Below the pieces are notes generated by a model. That model was not told the DNA's origin. It worked only from the letters and a program-made list of their open reading frames with translations, and ran no database searches. From positions 17,953,231-18,017,230 of the forward strand of contig OZ022256.1 in the NCBI GenBank assembly GCA_963978905.1: a stretch of 64,000 nucleotides of DNA. The letters run 5' to 3'. The stretch is from Trichostrongylus colubriformis (lineage: Eukaryota; Nematoda; Chromadorea; Rhabditida; Trichostrongylidae). Made by a program: the position numbers and the translations under genes. Within the stretch, counting starts at the first letter, position 1; every line of letters starts with the position of its first letter. Shown piece after piece: positions 1 to 11,659 of the stretch.

Positions 1-876
1 AGTTCGCAAAAGCACGGCAGCCGATGCATGAGGTTCAGTGGGCTCCGTGTATCGTAAACTTGAAGCGATAGTGTCTCACCGTAAAGGCAAAGAATGAGGT
101 CATATTCTGCTTACGCCTCTACCAGCCTTGAGTGGATCGCTGGAAATTACCTCCAGGTGTGTGTACGTCTTAGGGCAGTACCTTTTTCGAAAAACTGACG
201 TGAGAGAATTATAAGTTTTCCAATGTCACTTCCCTTTACAGTATGTGAACATGACAAAAGTGCTACTTGAATGTGATGGATCGATGGATGAGTCGAAGTT
301 CACGTTGTCAGAGAAGTCACTCTATCAGATTCCGCGGCAAGTTGCAACCTACTTCACGAAAAATGGTATTGTGCCGGTAGAATCTAACAATCCTCCAACG
401 GTTGGTGTCATGCATCTCAGCTTACCTTCACACGAACCGATAGTTAGTGCCATGTCATTCATGATTTCAGAGAAAAACTTCTTCCGAAACAGTGTATCGG
501 CCTTCCACAGCTCAAGAAGTGGATGAATCTGAATGTTGCCAGCGAAGTGCCACGGATCAGAGTAGGTCTTGAGCCACTTCATTCATTGCGAAGGTGTTAT
601 AGAGTTACAAGTTTTTACACGGAATTATTCGACGCTGTTGTACAGTTTGAATCCCATTTGTGGCATCAACTCATTATGCGAAACAACGGCACTATTCAAT
701 ATCACTACCCCAGACCGCGAGTTGGTCAAAAGAATAATTTTCACAAAAACTTTTACAGGGGGGGTTATTTGGGGTACTGTTTTTGACGTTTACACCAAAT
801 TGGTGCAAGTGCACCATGTTAGTGCAACAGCTCCTTTTCATTGAATTCGCTGAAACTTTGCCCAGGAGGGAGAATG
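1..876. other. No recognisable gene; left flank of Merlin element
   Basis: I see no conserved domain in either strand here. The longest open stretch (245-526, + strand, 93 codons) has no recognisable motif. At about 763-790 there is a short sequence resembling the Merlin TIR that begins at 877 (shared core TTATTTGGGGT), which may be the remnant of another TIR or a tandem end duplication. Confidence 0.4.
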
Positions 877-1021
877 TTATTTGGGGTGGTGATCACGAAT
901 ATGCCATTTGTTCTAGCTCATAAAATACTTGAGATGTTCGATCTTTGCACAAATGTGGCATGGCAGAAAGGTCAGGCAGAGGAGGTCAGGCAGAGGATTA
1001 TACTTCCGAGGCATTTTCTCA

Positions 1022-1084
1022 CGGCTCGAGTAGTATTCCCATGGCTCGAGCAACTTTCCCACGGCTCGAGCAACTTTCCCACTG
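1022..1084. repeat. Short minisatellite, about 20 bp x 3
   Basis: Three consecutive copies of a unit with core GGCTCGAGCAACTTTCCCAC; the first copy is diverged (GTAGTATTCCCAT). It lies inside the Merlin element, upstream of its transposase. Confidence 0.7.
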
Positions 1085-1155
1085 TTTGAGGCAGCCGGTT
1101 ATTTATAGCATGGATTCTCAACCATTTACGTGTTTGTTTCTTCGTCTAAGAAGAG

Positions 1156-2060
1156 ATGGCTGTCAATGTTCTTCACCGACGCAAGCGACAGGAGGAGTTA
1201 CTGGACTCCCGCATGAGGGATTTGTACGAAAACTGCAGATGGATCAGCTCCAGTTTTAGGATTACTTGCGATCCATGGAACTGATGCGAATGCCGTTATG
1301 ACCACTTTGTCAAGTGTCCATGGCACAGAAGAATGATGAGCGTCACAACGGCTGCGAATGCAGACATCGAGCGTGCTTGTCTGGACCGTCTGGTGAGACC
1401 AAAGTCATCTGGACCATCTAGAGAGACCAAACTCTATGTGACCACGCGGAAAGGTTCCTTCTTCGAAAGATCAAACCTTGTTGAGAACAAGGTGTTTGCG
1501 TTAGGTTACTATTGGCTACATGACATGTGCAAAGTGAAGAACAAAGCATTTGAACTCGAAATTGGCCGTGCCAGCATTGTCCAGGGAACAATGCTTCCGC
1601 GACGTGTGCGCCGAGCATTTCAAGAGAAATCCATCAGTCATTGGGAGGCTCCGGATGCGTTGTGGAAGTTGATAAAACATTGGTCACTAGGCGCAAGTAC
1701 AACTGGGGCACGTGGATTCGGAGCATCAATGGCTCCATCAATGGCTTTTTGGAGCCATTGAGAGAGGAAGCGGAATGACCCTCCTAAAGCTGCTTCGTAG
1801 GAGAGACACTCAAACCCTTTTGCGTATCATTATAAGATACAATAGGCATGGTACCACGACAATTAGTGACAGCTGAAGGGCTTGTGGCAGAAATACAAGA
1901 ACATGGCTAAGCGGCGATATGGAATCAACAACTCTCGTTATGAGGATTTCCTGTGCGAGATTCTATGGAACGGAGAAAACGGCGCTCGACACGAAGCCTT
2001 TTTCAACCAGGGGGTGGGACCAAGTTGCAGCGTTGTACCCCTGCTAAAAGGTCAGCGAAT
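1156..2060 (+). pseudogene. Merlin transposase pseudogene (DDE, ISXO2-like)
   Basis: Reading starts at ATG 1156 with a basic N-terminus (RRKRQEELLDSRMRDLYENC), then a stop near 1258 and frame changes. Family features that can still be read across frames: cysteines of a zinc-ribbon-like region (CEC near 1288-1300); the segment around 1450-1560 with KVFALGYYWLHDM, typical of the transposase N-terminal half; the first catalytic-Asp region near 1650-1700 (CVVEVDKTLVTRRKYN); and a C-terminal block at 1882-2000 (LWQKYKNMAKRRYGINNSRY). At least two frameshifts and several stops separate these pieces, so no intact protein can be made. The assignment rests on recognising these family blocks by eye. 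The gene is on the same strand as the TIR-bounded element that contains it. Confidence 0.72.
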
Positions 2061-2229
2061 CCCAAGCACCAACCCAACGGCCCTCTTCAGGGCAATCTGT
2101 TGATTCATTAACTTGGTGTGATTTTATTTTGCACAAAAATAAATCTTAGAATTGTGACCGGAGCACTAATTATTCCATAAGTCGAACACCAAAAATGGAT
2201 GTCATATTCGCGATCAGCACCCCAAATAA

Positions 2230-3957
2230 CTCACCTGGACAAAAATGTAGCGAAAATTATTTTTTGACATGTGGGTAGTGATAGCTGAACAGTGCCGAAA
2301 CAATTGCAAAAGGCAAAAGCAAAGTCGAAGAGGAGAGAATGATCCGAAGGAATGCATTCTGCATAGGTGTTTGGCTGTACTCTGTGGTTTTTCATAAGCC
2401 TTATCTGAAGAGTTCATATTCGCTTTTCTGAGCAAGTACAGTTCAATATAATCACGTATTTATGTTAGCTATTGTCACTCATTCGCGAGGTGAGATATCT
2501 TTCAGATTCTCCTGAGGTGCCGGTAGTGTCTGTTCCGCCATATGCGCAAGAAAACTACGAGTTTGTTCACAGGTACTTCTCCTACCATTTCGGACATTCA
2601 CTCAGATGAATTTTCTTCTTTGCTCAACTTTAGCACGGAATTTCAAGCATTCTCATTACCTACCTGTTGTAATCAGAGTACTCTTAAGGAAAACTCCGTC
2701 TCTGAATAGAAACCTTCGATCGATGACCATCACCGGTGATAGTGTGCGACATTACTGATTGACAAAGAGAATGCATTGGAGCGTTTTAATCCTACATGTT
2801 TTATATGTATATGAATTATGTCTGTACAGCTATATAGCTAGCTTTTCGGTTGGTGCAACGTCATCGCAATTTCGACAGGTTCCTCAGAAACAACAAGACC
2901 GAAACGTAACGCTGACTATTCATGAATCCAACTTCTCCCAATGTGTATTGTATTTTTACACAGTGTTCTTATCGGAATGCCTGAATTTCTTAGGGAAACT
3001 TTCAATCCGCCGGTCTATCGGCATCTACGCATCTTTTCATCTAATAGTAGGGTACAAAGCGTTTCGAAAAGTTTATCGTGTAGTTAATTATATAATAGAC
3101 TCCAGAGATGAATACACGGAGCAGCATTGACTTTGAGAAGTTTCCTCACAAATACATATAAATGCGTCACCTGTGTAAAGCTACAACCTCATCCAATCCG
3201 AATTTGTTATCTAGCACCTGAGTGGGTGCCACGTAATGCACGAGGCGTCGCAAATACCAGAAAAACTGCTTCTTCAGCGTTCGATTTTTCAGCAGTTAGG
3301 AGGTAGAAAAATACTGCATAATTTGCCGAAGGTGAAACTAACACCTACAGCAGTCATTTACGGATCACTGTTCTGGGTTTAGTACGTGTGGCACGTGATG
3401 AGAATGACTTATACTAATCCACTGGGTTGTGTGCCTTTACGTCAGGATAGCGGCGAGCGATTTGCGCGTCCGAGTTGGCTGCCATCGGTGTGAGAATTGC
3501 GTGAGATGACGATGACCTCTATATTAAGTTTGTTTCCGGACTGTTTATCTGAATTCAGTTGGATTTAGTTCTCCTTGAATATTTCAGGTCACCCTTGGTA
3601 GGTGATATCGTTTTGCATGTATTCATCCCATTTCCTGGCTATGTATCTTGTTACTTGCATTCATTTCTTTATCAAAAGAACGCAGGCAATCTCCTTGGAA
3701 AGTGGCTGAGGAATGGTGGGAAGCTGCTTCAGGCTTTGCATGGATTAATGAGCACAATGAGCACATTTGACGAGATTCCTATCCGATGTCAGCGATAAAT
3801 GCATTATCGCATAGTATGGCCGGTGAAAAGTATTTCCTCGCAATGGTCTCTATAGCGGATACTGGCGAATCCCGCTTACGCAGAAGGCACGGAAAAATAA
3901 CAGCCTTCACTCCAACAGATGGACCATTCCAGTTTTGAGTTAGGCGGCAGTCATACC
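2230..3957. other. Unassigned intergenic DNA
   Basis: No conserved gene or repeat boundary recognised. The longest open frame (2759-3130, + strand, 123 codons) is hydrophobic and AT-rich, with no splice context or family motif; I do not call it a gene. Confidence 0.4.
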
Positions 3958-3967
3958 TTGAGTGTCT

Positions 3968-4270
3968 GCGTCAATTGACGCAGTCACGTGCCTGCCTCAA
4001 ACGACAGCGTCAATCTGATAACGTGCACAGTTTGCAAAACGCTAGACCCAATCACACTACAGTGGGGTGATCGTGGTGAGAGCCCATTAAAATGCGAATA
4101 TGGCATATGGCATAGGATGGCACTACGCCAAGATTCGAAATCGAAATCGTGGGCTCTCTCCATGATCACCATAGTGTAGTGCTGTTGGGTCGAGCGGTTT
4201 GCAAACGGCACGCGTTATCAGGATGAGGCCGTCGTTTGCGGCAGGCACATGATTGCGTCAATTTAACGCC
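3968..4270. repeat. Palindromic (fold-back) repeat, arms about 120 bp
   Basis: The left arm 3968-4084 and right arm 4144-4270 are inverted copies: the outer ends share GCGT(C/T)AAATTGACGCA-like sequence and GTGCCTGCC, and the inner ends share GATAACG, GTTTGCAAA and CGACCCAA blocks. The loop is about 60 bp. A diverged relative occurs at 7578-7790. The element lies directly upstream of the readable Gypsy RT and so separates pol from any upstream gag. It is probably a non-autonomous DNA transposon; I could not assign a superfamily. Confidence 0.7.
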
Positions 4271-7150
4271 AGTGGCGGCGTTGAGCATACACGTAAAGTA
4301 TTACCGCGGCTTTACTTATTGAGCACATTACCAGCAGTGTTCCAAAAAATGATGGATGCAGTACACGACACGACATGCTGGGTAACGAAGCTTGTTGTTA
4401 CATCGATGATGAAATGGTTTGTATCCATTCTGTCAGTGTCTATGAAGTTAGTTAAGGCGGGTTTAGATTAGAAGCAGTTAAAGCGGTCTACGGTTGAAGG
4501 CGGAGAAGTGTGTGCTCATGGAAAGGAATGTGTCTTCCGTTGGCCATGTTGTCGACGAAGCAGGTATACATAAGGACTCACAGAAAACGAAGGCAGTGAG
4601 AATGTATCCTGTTCCTGGGAAAGTGAAGCAACCTAGGACATGTCCAGGGATGGCACCTTTTCATCGGAAATTTTGCTTGAATTCCATAAAGACAAATAGC
4701 CCACTCCTCAAATAAACCGGCTAAACAAACGTGGGTATAGACGCGAGATTGCCAAGAAGGTTCCGAGAAAGTGAGACGGTTTATCTGTTCAACGCTGATG
4801 TTGAAGCAACTAGATATGGAAGGAGCACGGAATAGGGAAAAACCTTTTGTTGTGTGTAATGACGCTTTAGATGCGGTATTGGCGCAAGAAGACGAAGACA
4901 AGTATTTGCCCTTTCCTACTTTGCATCGAAGACGTTGAGCAAGGCCGAGATGCTATACATATTATGATAGCGTTAGCTGTCATTTTTGTCATTAAGCGAT
5001 TCCACATGTTTACGTATGGTGTCCGCACTATAATATGACAGATTCTCAGCCAGTGACTGCACCTTTGGAGAAAGACAACGTTTTTGCATTAGTACTACGC
5101 TGGTCCCTTAGATCGCGAAGGTACAGACTAGAGATAAAATACGTGAAAGGCAAAGCAAATCATATCGCCGACGTGTTGAGTAGGAAACGTTCGAGTAAGT
5201 GGGGTCTCATAGGCCGTAAAAGCGCTGAATAATGCCGTAGTGAATACACTATCTGTACGCAAGAAGGCGAAATGGGAGGAGGAACTAGAGCATAATAAAG
5301 ACTTTTCACATGGCGGAAGCTATTAGAAAGAAAGGCTTGAACAGTGTGGTAAGGATAAGAGGCACGAGGAATTGGTTACGGGTAGCAGACTTTGTAGTGA
5401 AAATGACGATCTCAAAATGTACACCAAGGAAGGCAAACTGGTGTTTGTGGTCCCAGAAAGTGCAATTTATGAAATTTTCAACGAAGCCCCCTGGCCGGAG
5501 CCGTAGCAGATCATCTCAGATTCAAGCTTCGAATAGATGGCCAACGAATAACCAACGTTACCTATTTATAACGCCAGACCAGAGGATCCCTCCACTGAGG
5601 CCGACTGTACCCACGACGGCCTATGAGATTATTAGCAAAATAAGATATTTGCAAAAATGTCCTTGAGCTAAGGCTGACATAAAGTGGAAACAGATATGCG
5701 GTAACGATGATCGACCCGTTTTCGAAAGTTCGCGCTAGCTTACTCAACAGTAGGATAGCCGATGGGTGTATGTAGATAGTTCATGTCGATACTCTCCGAC
5801 AGTTTGAAAGTAGGAGGGGAATTTAAAATCAACATGATGTCTGAACTGACGAAAGTAACCAAAATCGAATACGTGATGTCCAAAGGATACAAGTTCCTGA
5901 AAACGGTATCTTAGAAAGGCCTAATGGTGCCATTGTTGCATGATAAGAAGGTCAACAACGGTGAGCGAAATGGGATAAGCGGGTTTGTATGCTCGCTTAC
6001 ATCTTATGGGGCTACAGAGGAGAGCTCCTACTTTCTGCTCCATGGAATGGATCCGTACTTATCAGCAGAGAATATGGCGAGTAGCGAGATATCATGTACG
6101 CCATGGACAAGTCGATGAATGACCACATATAAGATACGGTACATTCAGTGCATAGAGGGGGCTTACAATGACCGAGTGAGAGAGAAAACGAAAATGGACT
6201 ATGACAAGAGAAATAACTTTACAGGCTCGCTTGAACTAACAGATAGAGTGAGTTGTTAATTAGTTTGTGCCTTTCGAGGTTGAATGGTGGAACGTTTATT
6301 AAAGTGGCCTGACGTTTCGACTGAATCGTCGTCTTCAAAGGCCTGAACGTGGTGCAAGGTTTACATTCGGGACTCTAAACCACCAAGCGCTTCATCTTCC
6401 CTAGCGGTTCCGACATCGTGTCGGGACCACACAGAGGAACTCCAGCAACACGAAGAAATACTCACCCTGAAGTTCCACCTAAGAGCGGAAAAACCCGCTA
6501 CCACACTTTGGTGACAACCAGTAGCAAGTGAAACACATTCGTTGTTCCCGATATGGACATACTTGGGAGACGCACTTAATGTGTTATCGCTACATTCTAC
6601 AGCTCGCAGTGTGGTATGAACGGCGACAATTCACTGGTTATTGATGGGCGCTCATCTCGGCTGTTCATTCTTGGATTCTTGACAGAAATCCAAAACGCTT
6701 CTAATGCTTTTCTAGCAGAAATTTCCGTCTCGTGCGCCAACACCGTGCACTTGATTTCGAATTGAACGCCATCGTGCTCCTCTACTTTGTGTCTCCCGAG
6801 AGCTGTTGTTAGGGTACCGCGTCTAATACTAGCTAGATGTTCCTTGACTCAAACTCAACTAACAACTCACACTAACAATGCCGAGGTTGCAAGAAGAGAG
6901 AAGCTGGAGAATACTAACAGATAGAGTTTGTCTTATCACACCGAAAGAAAAAGCAATGAGTTCGCACCCCAGGTTGACAGGCAAATGGGCTGGACCGTTC
7001 CGCATGATCGGAACTAGTGAAAATTCAGCGATTCTCGCAAGAATAGGAGCAAATTCGGAACCACTTTGGACTCAAAACAACATGTTGAGGATAGTGCCGG
7101 AACAAATTCCTGACCTTAGAGTAGATAATCGAAGATTAAGGTGAGCAAAA
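4271..7150 (+). mobile_element. Ty3/Gypsy LTR-retrotransposon pol remnant
   Basis: Plus-strand pol pieces occur in family order: end of the RT palm (4300-4470, with FQKMMDAV), RT connection region (4494-4715, EKCVLMERNV, VGHVVDEAGIH), RNase H (4840-5200, ending KYVKGKANHIADVLSRK), degenerate integrase zinc/core segments (5380-6120, with SYFLLHGMDP), and the integrase C-terminal GPY/F-like segment (6960-7110, KLTGKWAGPFR-type sequence). Stops and frameshifts are frequent, and gag, protease and the RT N-terminus are missing. The 5' boundary coincides with a palindromic repeat at 3968-4270. A 663-bp sequence is inserted in the integrase region. The region after pol (7140-7560) is shared with an inverted fragment at 20160-20660, so it is part of the element (3' UTR or LTR). 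No complete LTR pair was found. Confidence 0.82.
6250..6912. mobile_element. 663-bp insertion in Gypsy integrase, flanked by 15-bp target duplication
   Basis: The sequence ACTAACAGATAGAGT occurs at 6235-6249 and again at 6913-6927, and both copies read in the integrase frame as the same peptide (LTDRV), so it is a target-site duplication. Inside, an inverted pair lies near the left end (6247-6268, GAGTGAGTTGTTAATTAG) and at 6849-6872. At 6297-6350 is a motif whose reverse complement reads GAAGACGACGATTCAGTCGA then AACGTC, a type seen near the 3' ends of Penelope-like and other non-LTR elements. A 15-bp duplication fits target-primed retrotransposition. The source family is uncertain. Confidence 0.55.
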
Positions 7151-7560
7151 TGTACTGTTTTCATTTCAGAGGAGCTGTCACCAAGTTGAATACAAGCCAA
7201 GGACATCATCGTTACAGGGACGGATGTCTGGACAAATCACGTCTTGACGATCTGGAAGGGATAGCTTTCCCAGGAGTCTTTGCGAGAGAACCTATAGGAT
7301 CGCTGTGGCGAGCGTGGATTGCTGCTGTCATCTTCTGGAGGGTCATGACCACGGATGAGCGGATCCGCGTGGAGAAAGGAATACTGGTCCCGAATGTTGA
7401 AACTTTGAGGAAAGTACTGGTGCTTGTTCATGGTCGCTGTATAGTTTGCACAGAGTTCGTCTATGTGATGAGCGAAATCACGAAGGCTTTCCTAGGCACT
7501 TTTCAAGAAAGTCCCCACTACAGTTATGTAGGTAGATGGTGTTCTGATCGTACATCTTGA
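7140..7560 (+). repeat. 3' part of the Gypsy element (shared with 20.2-20.7 kb)
   Basis: From the end of pol through about 7440, this sequence matches the reverse complement of 20290-20530 at high identity (for example GAGCGGATCCGCGTGGA and CATCATCGTTACAGGGA-like blocks). It therefore belongs to the retroelement and not to an adjacent gene. The open frame at 7141-7560 is part of this repeat. It could be LTR or 3' untranslated sequence; no partner LTR is visible upstream of pol. Confidence 0.65.
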
Positions 7561-7577
7561 AGCATTCATACTTCGCG

Positions 7578-7790
7578 CACCGACGCTGGCACCGACAGTG
7601 ATGACGTCAAAAACCATGTGCCAGCCGCCGACCACAGCTGCATTCTGGTAACGCGCTTCGTTTGTAAAACGCTCGATCCAACCACATTGCAGTATGATGA
7701 TTGTGGCTACACCCCAGCCACGAAATCGAATTTGGATCTTGGTATAGTTCGGCATTCTGCCAGTGCCGGCGTCAATGCCCAAATTTCAAA
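7578..7790. repeat. Diverged copy of the 4-kb palindromic repeat
   Basis: The segment 7620-7710 resembles the left arm of the palindrome at 3968-4270 (GTAACGCGC, GTTTGTAAAACGCTCGATCC, ACATTGCAGTATG-like blocks). The ends carry GACGCTGGCAC (7580s) and its inverse GTGCCGGCGTC (7760s), so it is itself a partial fold-back. It lies immediately beyond the Gypsy 3' segment. Confidence 0.5.
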
Positions 7791-7799
7791 GACGGTCTA

Positions 7800-8914
7800 A
7801 GGTTCCTGAGAGGTACCTAGTTGCTGAAGATCGCTCCCTTTATGAAGTCAAAAATATGCGATCTTTTCACGTTTTTTTGAAATGCGTGGCTGTGCAGTGG
7901 TGGTAGAAATACACAATATTGAAAATGTGTGGAAGATTCAAGGAGTTAATCTATTTTCGTTATTCTAGTTAGTTGCTCTATTCACAAAATAATAAATCGT
8001 CGAAACACAAAACTACCTGCCATGGGTCCATCCTGACCGATTGCACCAGGAGTGTGTAGGATCTTGTTCGATGGAGGTTTATATGAGTAGTAAATACAGT
8101 GGTTGCAGTGGCAGAATATAACAGAATGTGTAGAATAATATCGTGTGCACATGGATGATGCATTCTAAAAGAGTGTCTCATCGGGTGTGCTCCTCAGTAT
8201 CAAGCGAGGTCTCCTAGCTGCTCTGTAAGGAAAAGTGAGGCATTATGCACGTGAAGCATCATAGGGGATGTAAGAAATACCAGAGGCGACGATCAGCGCT
8301 GGTCGGGTGGGGTACCAGAACACATCGTCCTTACTTGTTTATCAGCACGAGGATGTTAGAAAAGTAGATAAATTTTTGTCTCAGCATGGGAAGAATGAGA
8401 ATTGAGGTGAGCAAAGCCATCTACTTGTGCAAGAACCGACTTTTGCTTCACACTGACAGTGATTCATTGTTCGCCAAGAACCCTCCCTTTCAAACCGAGC
8501 TGCGGAAACGCCTGAAATGCACTGCGTCGCAATTCGATCTGGTACCGAATATATAATTTACGTTATAGCACTACGTATGAAGCAAATAAAGTCCGGGCAA
8601 ACATAATGCCTATAAGGATAATACTGGGCATAGGAAATATGATGAATGCATGCAAAACGTTGTTATCAACCAAGAGTAAGCTGAAACATTTAGATGACTG
8701 TGTTTGAATGGATTGTGTCGATTGAATGAAATTAGTATGGAAACAAGTTCAGTATACGTAAAGTTGTTGCAGTAGAAGTCTTGTTACGTATGCTTTGGTG
8801 GTTATCCACACACTTGTTAGGATGTGCGCTTTCACTCCATCGATTGGAATAGTGATGACAGATTCTTGGTAATCCCTCTCTTCCGAGGTCAAGATCAAAA
8901 TACCATAAAATTTT
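7800..8914. other. Unassigned DNA
   Basis: AT-rich, with no family-level protein similarity or repeat structure that I can support. Confidence 0.4.
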
Positions 8915-9495
8915 GTAGATAAGTCCGCCCTCACGCGGTGTAGCGCGCGGCATAAGCGGGCGCAGTCTTCAAAGAATTCAGGATCGCGATGCACCCTTTA
9001 GTCTTGGAAAAGACACAATTAAAGAAAATGTCTATTCAACTTTATTTCCAATACCTAAAAAGGTTGCTCTATGCTGGTTCCCCTTCTGAAAGTCAACTTC
9101 TGTCTGTTCATAAAGGCTATACACCAGGATGCCGACGCCTCAAAATCATGCTCTCTTGATTCCTCTGCCAACCTCCACCTGCTCCACTTAGATTTATCGA
9201 TGAATTCTTACGGAGACCATTTTGTTTATTCCTCCCGTACACTGCTGATCATAAGTTGTTCAGGTATTCCATAGGACTCGTTGACTAGAAGGGGGGCTTA
9301 CATGAGGTGCACAAACTTGACGTGGCAAGTAGAAGCAGGGGAAAATAAAGCGGAAGACGCATGTCCGCTTTAGGTTTTGTGCACCATCATCATAGCAGAA
9401 ACGACGGAAAATCTTTACTCAACCGCTACCTCATCGCCAAAACCATCGTAGCATTAAAACCTACGTTGAACAGCGATTCTCCTCTATCTCGATCG
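8915..9495 (+). repeat. Dispersed repeat, copy 1 (copy 2 at 48550-49120)
   Basis: This 570-bp stretch aligns in the same orientation with 48550-49120: both start with AAGTCCGCCC(T/G)CACGCGGTG, contain ATTCAACTTTATTTC and CTGATCATAAGTTG, and end near ATCGCCAAAACCATCGT. Divergence with small indels indicates old copies. The 48-kb copy is preceded at 48489 by a mariner-like terminus (AGGTTGTCCCAAAAGTCTTG), so the family may be a non-autonomous mariner derivative. No coding capacity recognised. Confidence 0.7.
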
Positions 9496-10179
9496 CTTTT
9501 CTCTGCAAACTATTGAGTGGTCAGTACGTTTCTGATAAATGTGATTCAATAGAAACTAACGTACTTGCATTCCAAACCACTACACCCGCCCTATGTTTTC
9601 AAAAATAAACGCGGAAAACGCAGACCCTCGTTTTTTTCGTTTTTCGTTGTGACTCCATTTTAATGCATTATTTTTATATAGATATATATACCACTGAACT
9701 CACCTCGTCAAGCTCCACAACATGAAGACTCTAGAAAATCGTGGTTTTGATCACTTCTCTGCCTCAATGTGCCAGTGGGAACTCATCAGCCAGCCACGCT
9801 CACTGTAATTCAGGCAAACGCGTCCATTGACAGCATTCCGCAACTTTTAAAAATACCTCATACTGAGTAAAAAAGATAGAGATTGCTGTTTCCAGAAGGT
9901 AAGGTATTTTCGACGTTCCTTCCAAACAAACGGTTAGTTTCAGGCTCCTTCATAAAAACCTTTGAGCTAAGTGAGAACATTCGAAAATTTTATATTGTGA
10001 TTTCTGGCAAGAATCCTCATTCACCCTAAAAAAACAATCTTACAAGAATCCTTGTTCCATGAAACTTATACAGTTTAGCTCCCTAGTTTGAGCCCTCGAT
10101 TTCCCCATCCGACCCCTCGATCCCCTCGTAGTTGCCTGACTCATTGGTATGGGTAAGACGACGTATCGATTGATCTCTT

Positions 10180-10875
10180 ATAATTATATCAGCATTTTCA
10201 CGTAGCCATCGTATCCATTATTTTTCATGTTGTGGAGCAGTTTACAGCATTGGGGCAAGATCCTTTATTATTCATTATTACCCACAAATTGTAAGTTTAA
10301 AGACAGCATTAGGGGTAATGCGGTAATGGAGAAATCCCCACAAGAAGTCACTCACATGGTAGTCCTGGGCCTAGGAAGGCTATCTGTGGCGAAATCCCGG
10401 TGAAAAATTCCCTCCGAGCAGTAGAAACGCCGTAAAACGTCGCAACCGCTTGTCTGTTCTGCCTCTTTGATTTGTCGACTCCGCCTCCCGATGACGTAAT
10501 TCCCGATTGACTGGGGTGGGAGCGGCCATGGAGATGCGGCAGGATCGAAGGTTTGGCGACGCGCTTTCGCAGTTTTAGCTTGGAGCTCACTCCAAAAAGT
10601 AGATTTTTTCGTGTTTCCAAACATTCCCTTTTGTTTACTTGGCAACATGCCAATGAAAAACTACATCACATTACTCGCCTCTTGACGGGAAGGTCGTCCG
10701 CGCCTAGAACCAACGGTGGGAAGAGGGTCCCGTTTCTCGGGTTTTTGACCATTCCCATCCGTTTGTTCTCCACTGTCCTGTCACTAGGCATCTCGACATT
10801 CATATGCACTACTTCTTTTACTTTTCGTCCGACTTTCCCCTGATGCTGCCTTTAAGGAGATATCATTGTAAGAGG
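10180..10875. other. Unique core between arms of the fold-back element
   Basis: Open frames of about 100 codons exist on both strands (10348-10653 minus, 10553-10843 plus), but neither has a recognisable domain. If the arms are transposon ends, this is cargo or a captured host fragment. Confidence 0.4.
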
Positions 10876-11044
10876 TCAATCGATGCATTGTCTCAGGCAT
10901 CCCAATGAGTCAACTAATTACGAGGAGATCGAGAGGATCGGATGACAAAATCGGGGGTTCAGGTAAGGAGTGGAACTGAATGAACTCCGTGAAACAAGGG
11001 TAAATGGAATTGTTGCCATAATCCAAAATACAAGATTTTTGAAA

Positions 11045-11395
11045 CCTCTTATTTCAGCAGAAAATTTTTACAAAGGTTTCATGATTGAGTCTGAAAATGA
11101 AAACTGTTTTTTTTGAAGAAACTTTTATCGAAAAGATCTCACCTTCAGCAAAACGGTGATCTCTATTTTCTAACTCAGTATAAGGAATTTTCAAAAGTTG
11201 TGGAATGCTGTCAGTGGACGAGAATTTCGAAAGCACTGACGTCAGCAGAAAATTTTCACAAGGCTTTCATGACGTAGCCGAAACTGAAAGCCGTTTTTTG
11301 AGAGAAACTTTCATCGAAAAGATCTTAACTTCAGAAAAACGGCGATTCTATGTTTTCTAGGTATTTTCAAGAGTTGCGGAATGCTGTCAGTAGAC
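11045..11395 (+). repeat. Tandem duplication of about 170 bp within fold-back arm
   Basis: Two diverged consecutive copies, each beginning CAGCAGAAAATTTT(T/C)ACAA and ending GGAATGCTGTCAGT(G/A)GACG. The single-copy version at 24380-24545 shows the ancestral state. Confidence 0.75.
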
Positions 11396-11659
11396 GCATC
11401 TGCCTGCTGGTTATAATTACAGTGAGCGTGGCTGACTGATGAGTGCCTACTGGCACTCTGAGGCAGTGGAATGATCAAATCCATGATTTTCAAGCTTCTG
11501 AAATACCATGTTGTAGAGCTTGACGAGATGTGTTCAGTGGTATATACATCTATGAAGAAATCATGCATCGAAATGGAGTTTTAATAGAAAAACGAAAATG
11601 CGAAAATCCGCGTTTATTTTTGATAGCTTATGCGTGTTGTAGTGATCACTATAGCTCAA

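Larger units (their letters stand above)
877..2229 (+). mobile_element. Decayed Merlin-type (IS1016/ISXO2-like) DNA transposon
   Basis: The left end at 877-906 (TTATTTGGGGTGGTGATCAC...) and the reverse complement of the right end at 2200-2229 (TTATTTGGGGTGCTGATCGC...) are matching terminal inverted repeats of about 30 bp, giving a 1353-bp element. Between them lies a broken transposase on the plus strand. Three tandem copies of a roughly 20-bp minisatellite (1022-1084, core GGCTCGAGCAACTTTCCCAC) lie between the left TIR and the transposase. Length and TIR arrangement are normal for Merlin elements. I could not see a clear 8-9-bp target duplication. The element is inactive as it stands because the reading frame is broken. 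Confidence 0.75.

Noticed and set aside
2759..3130. 123-codon hydrophobic frame
   Set aside because: AT-rich, no family motif, no splice context; hydrophobicity follows from composition.
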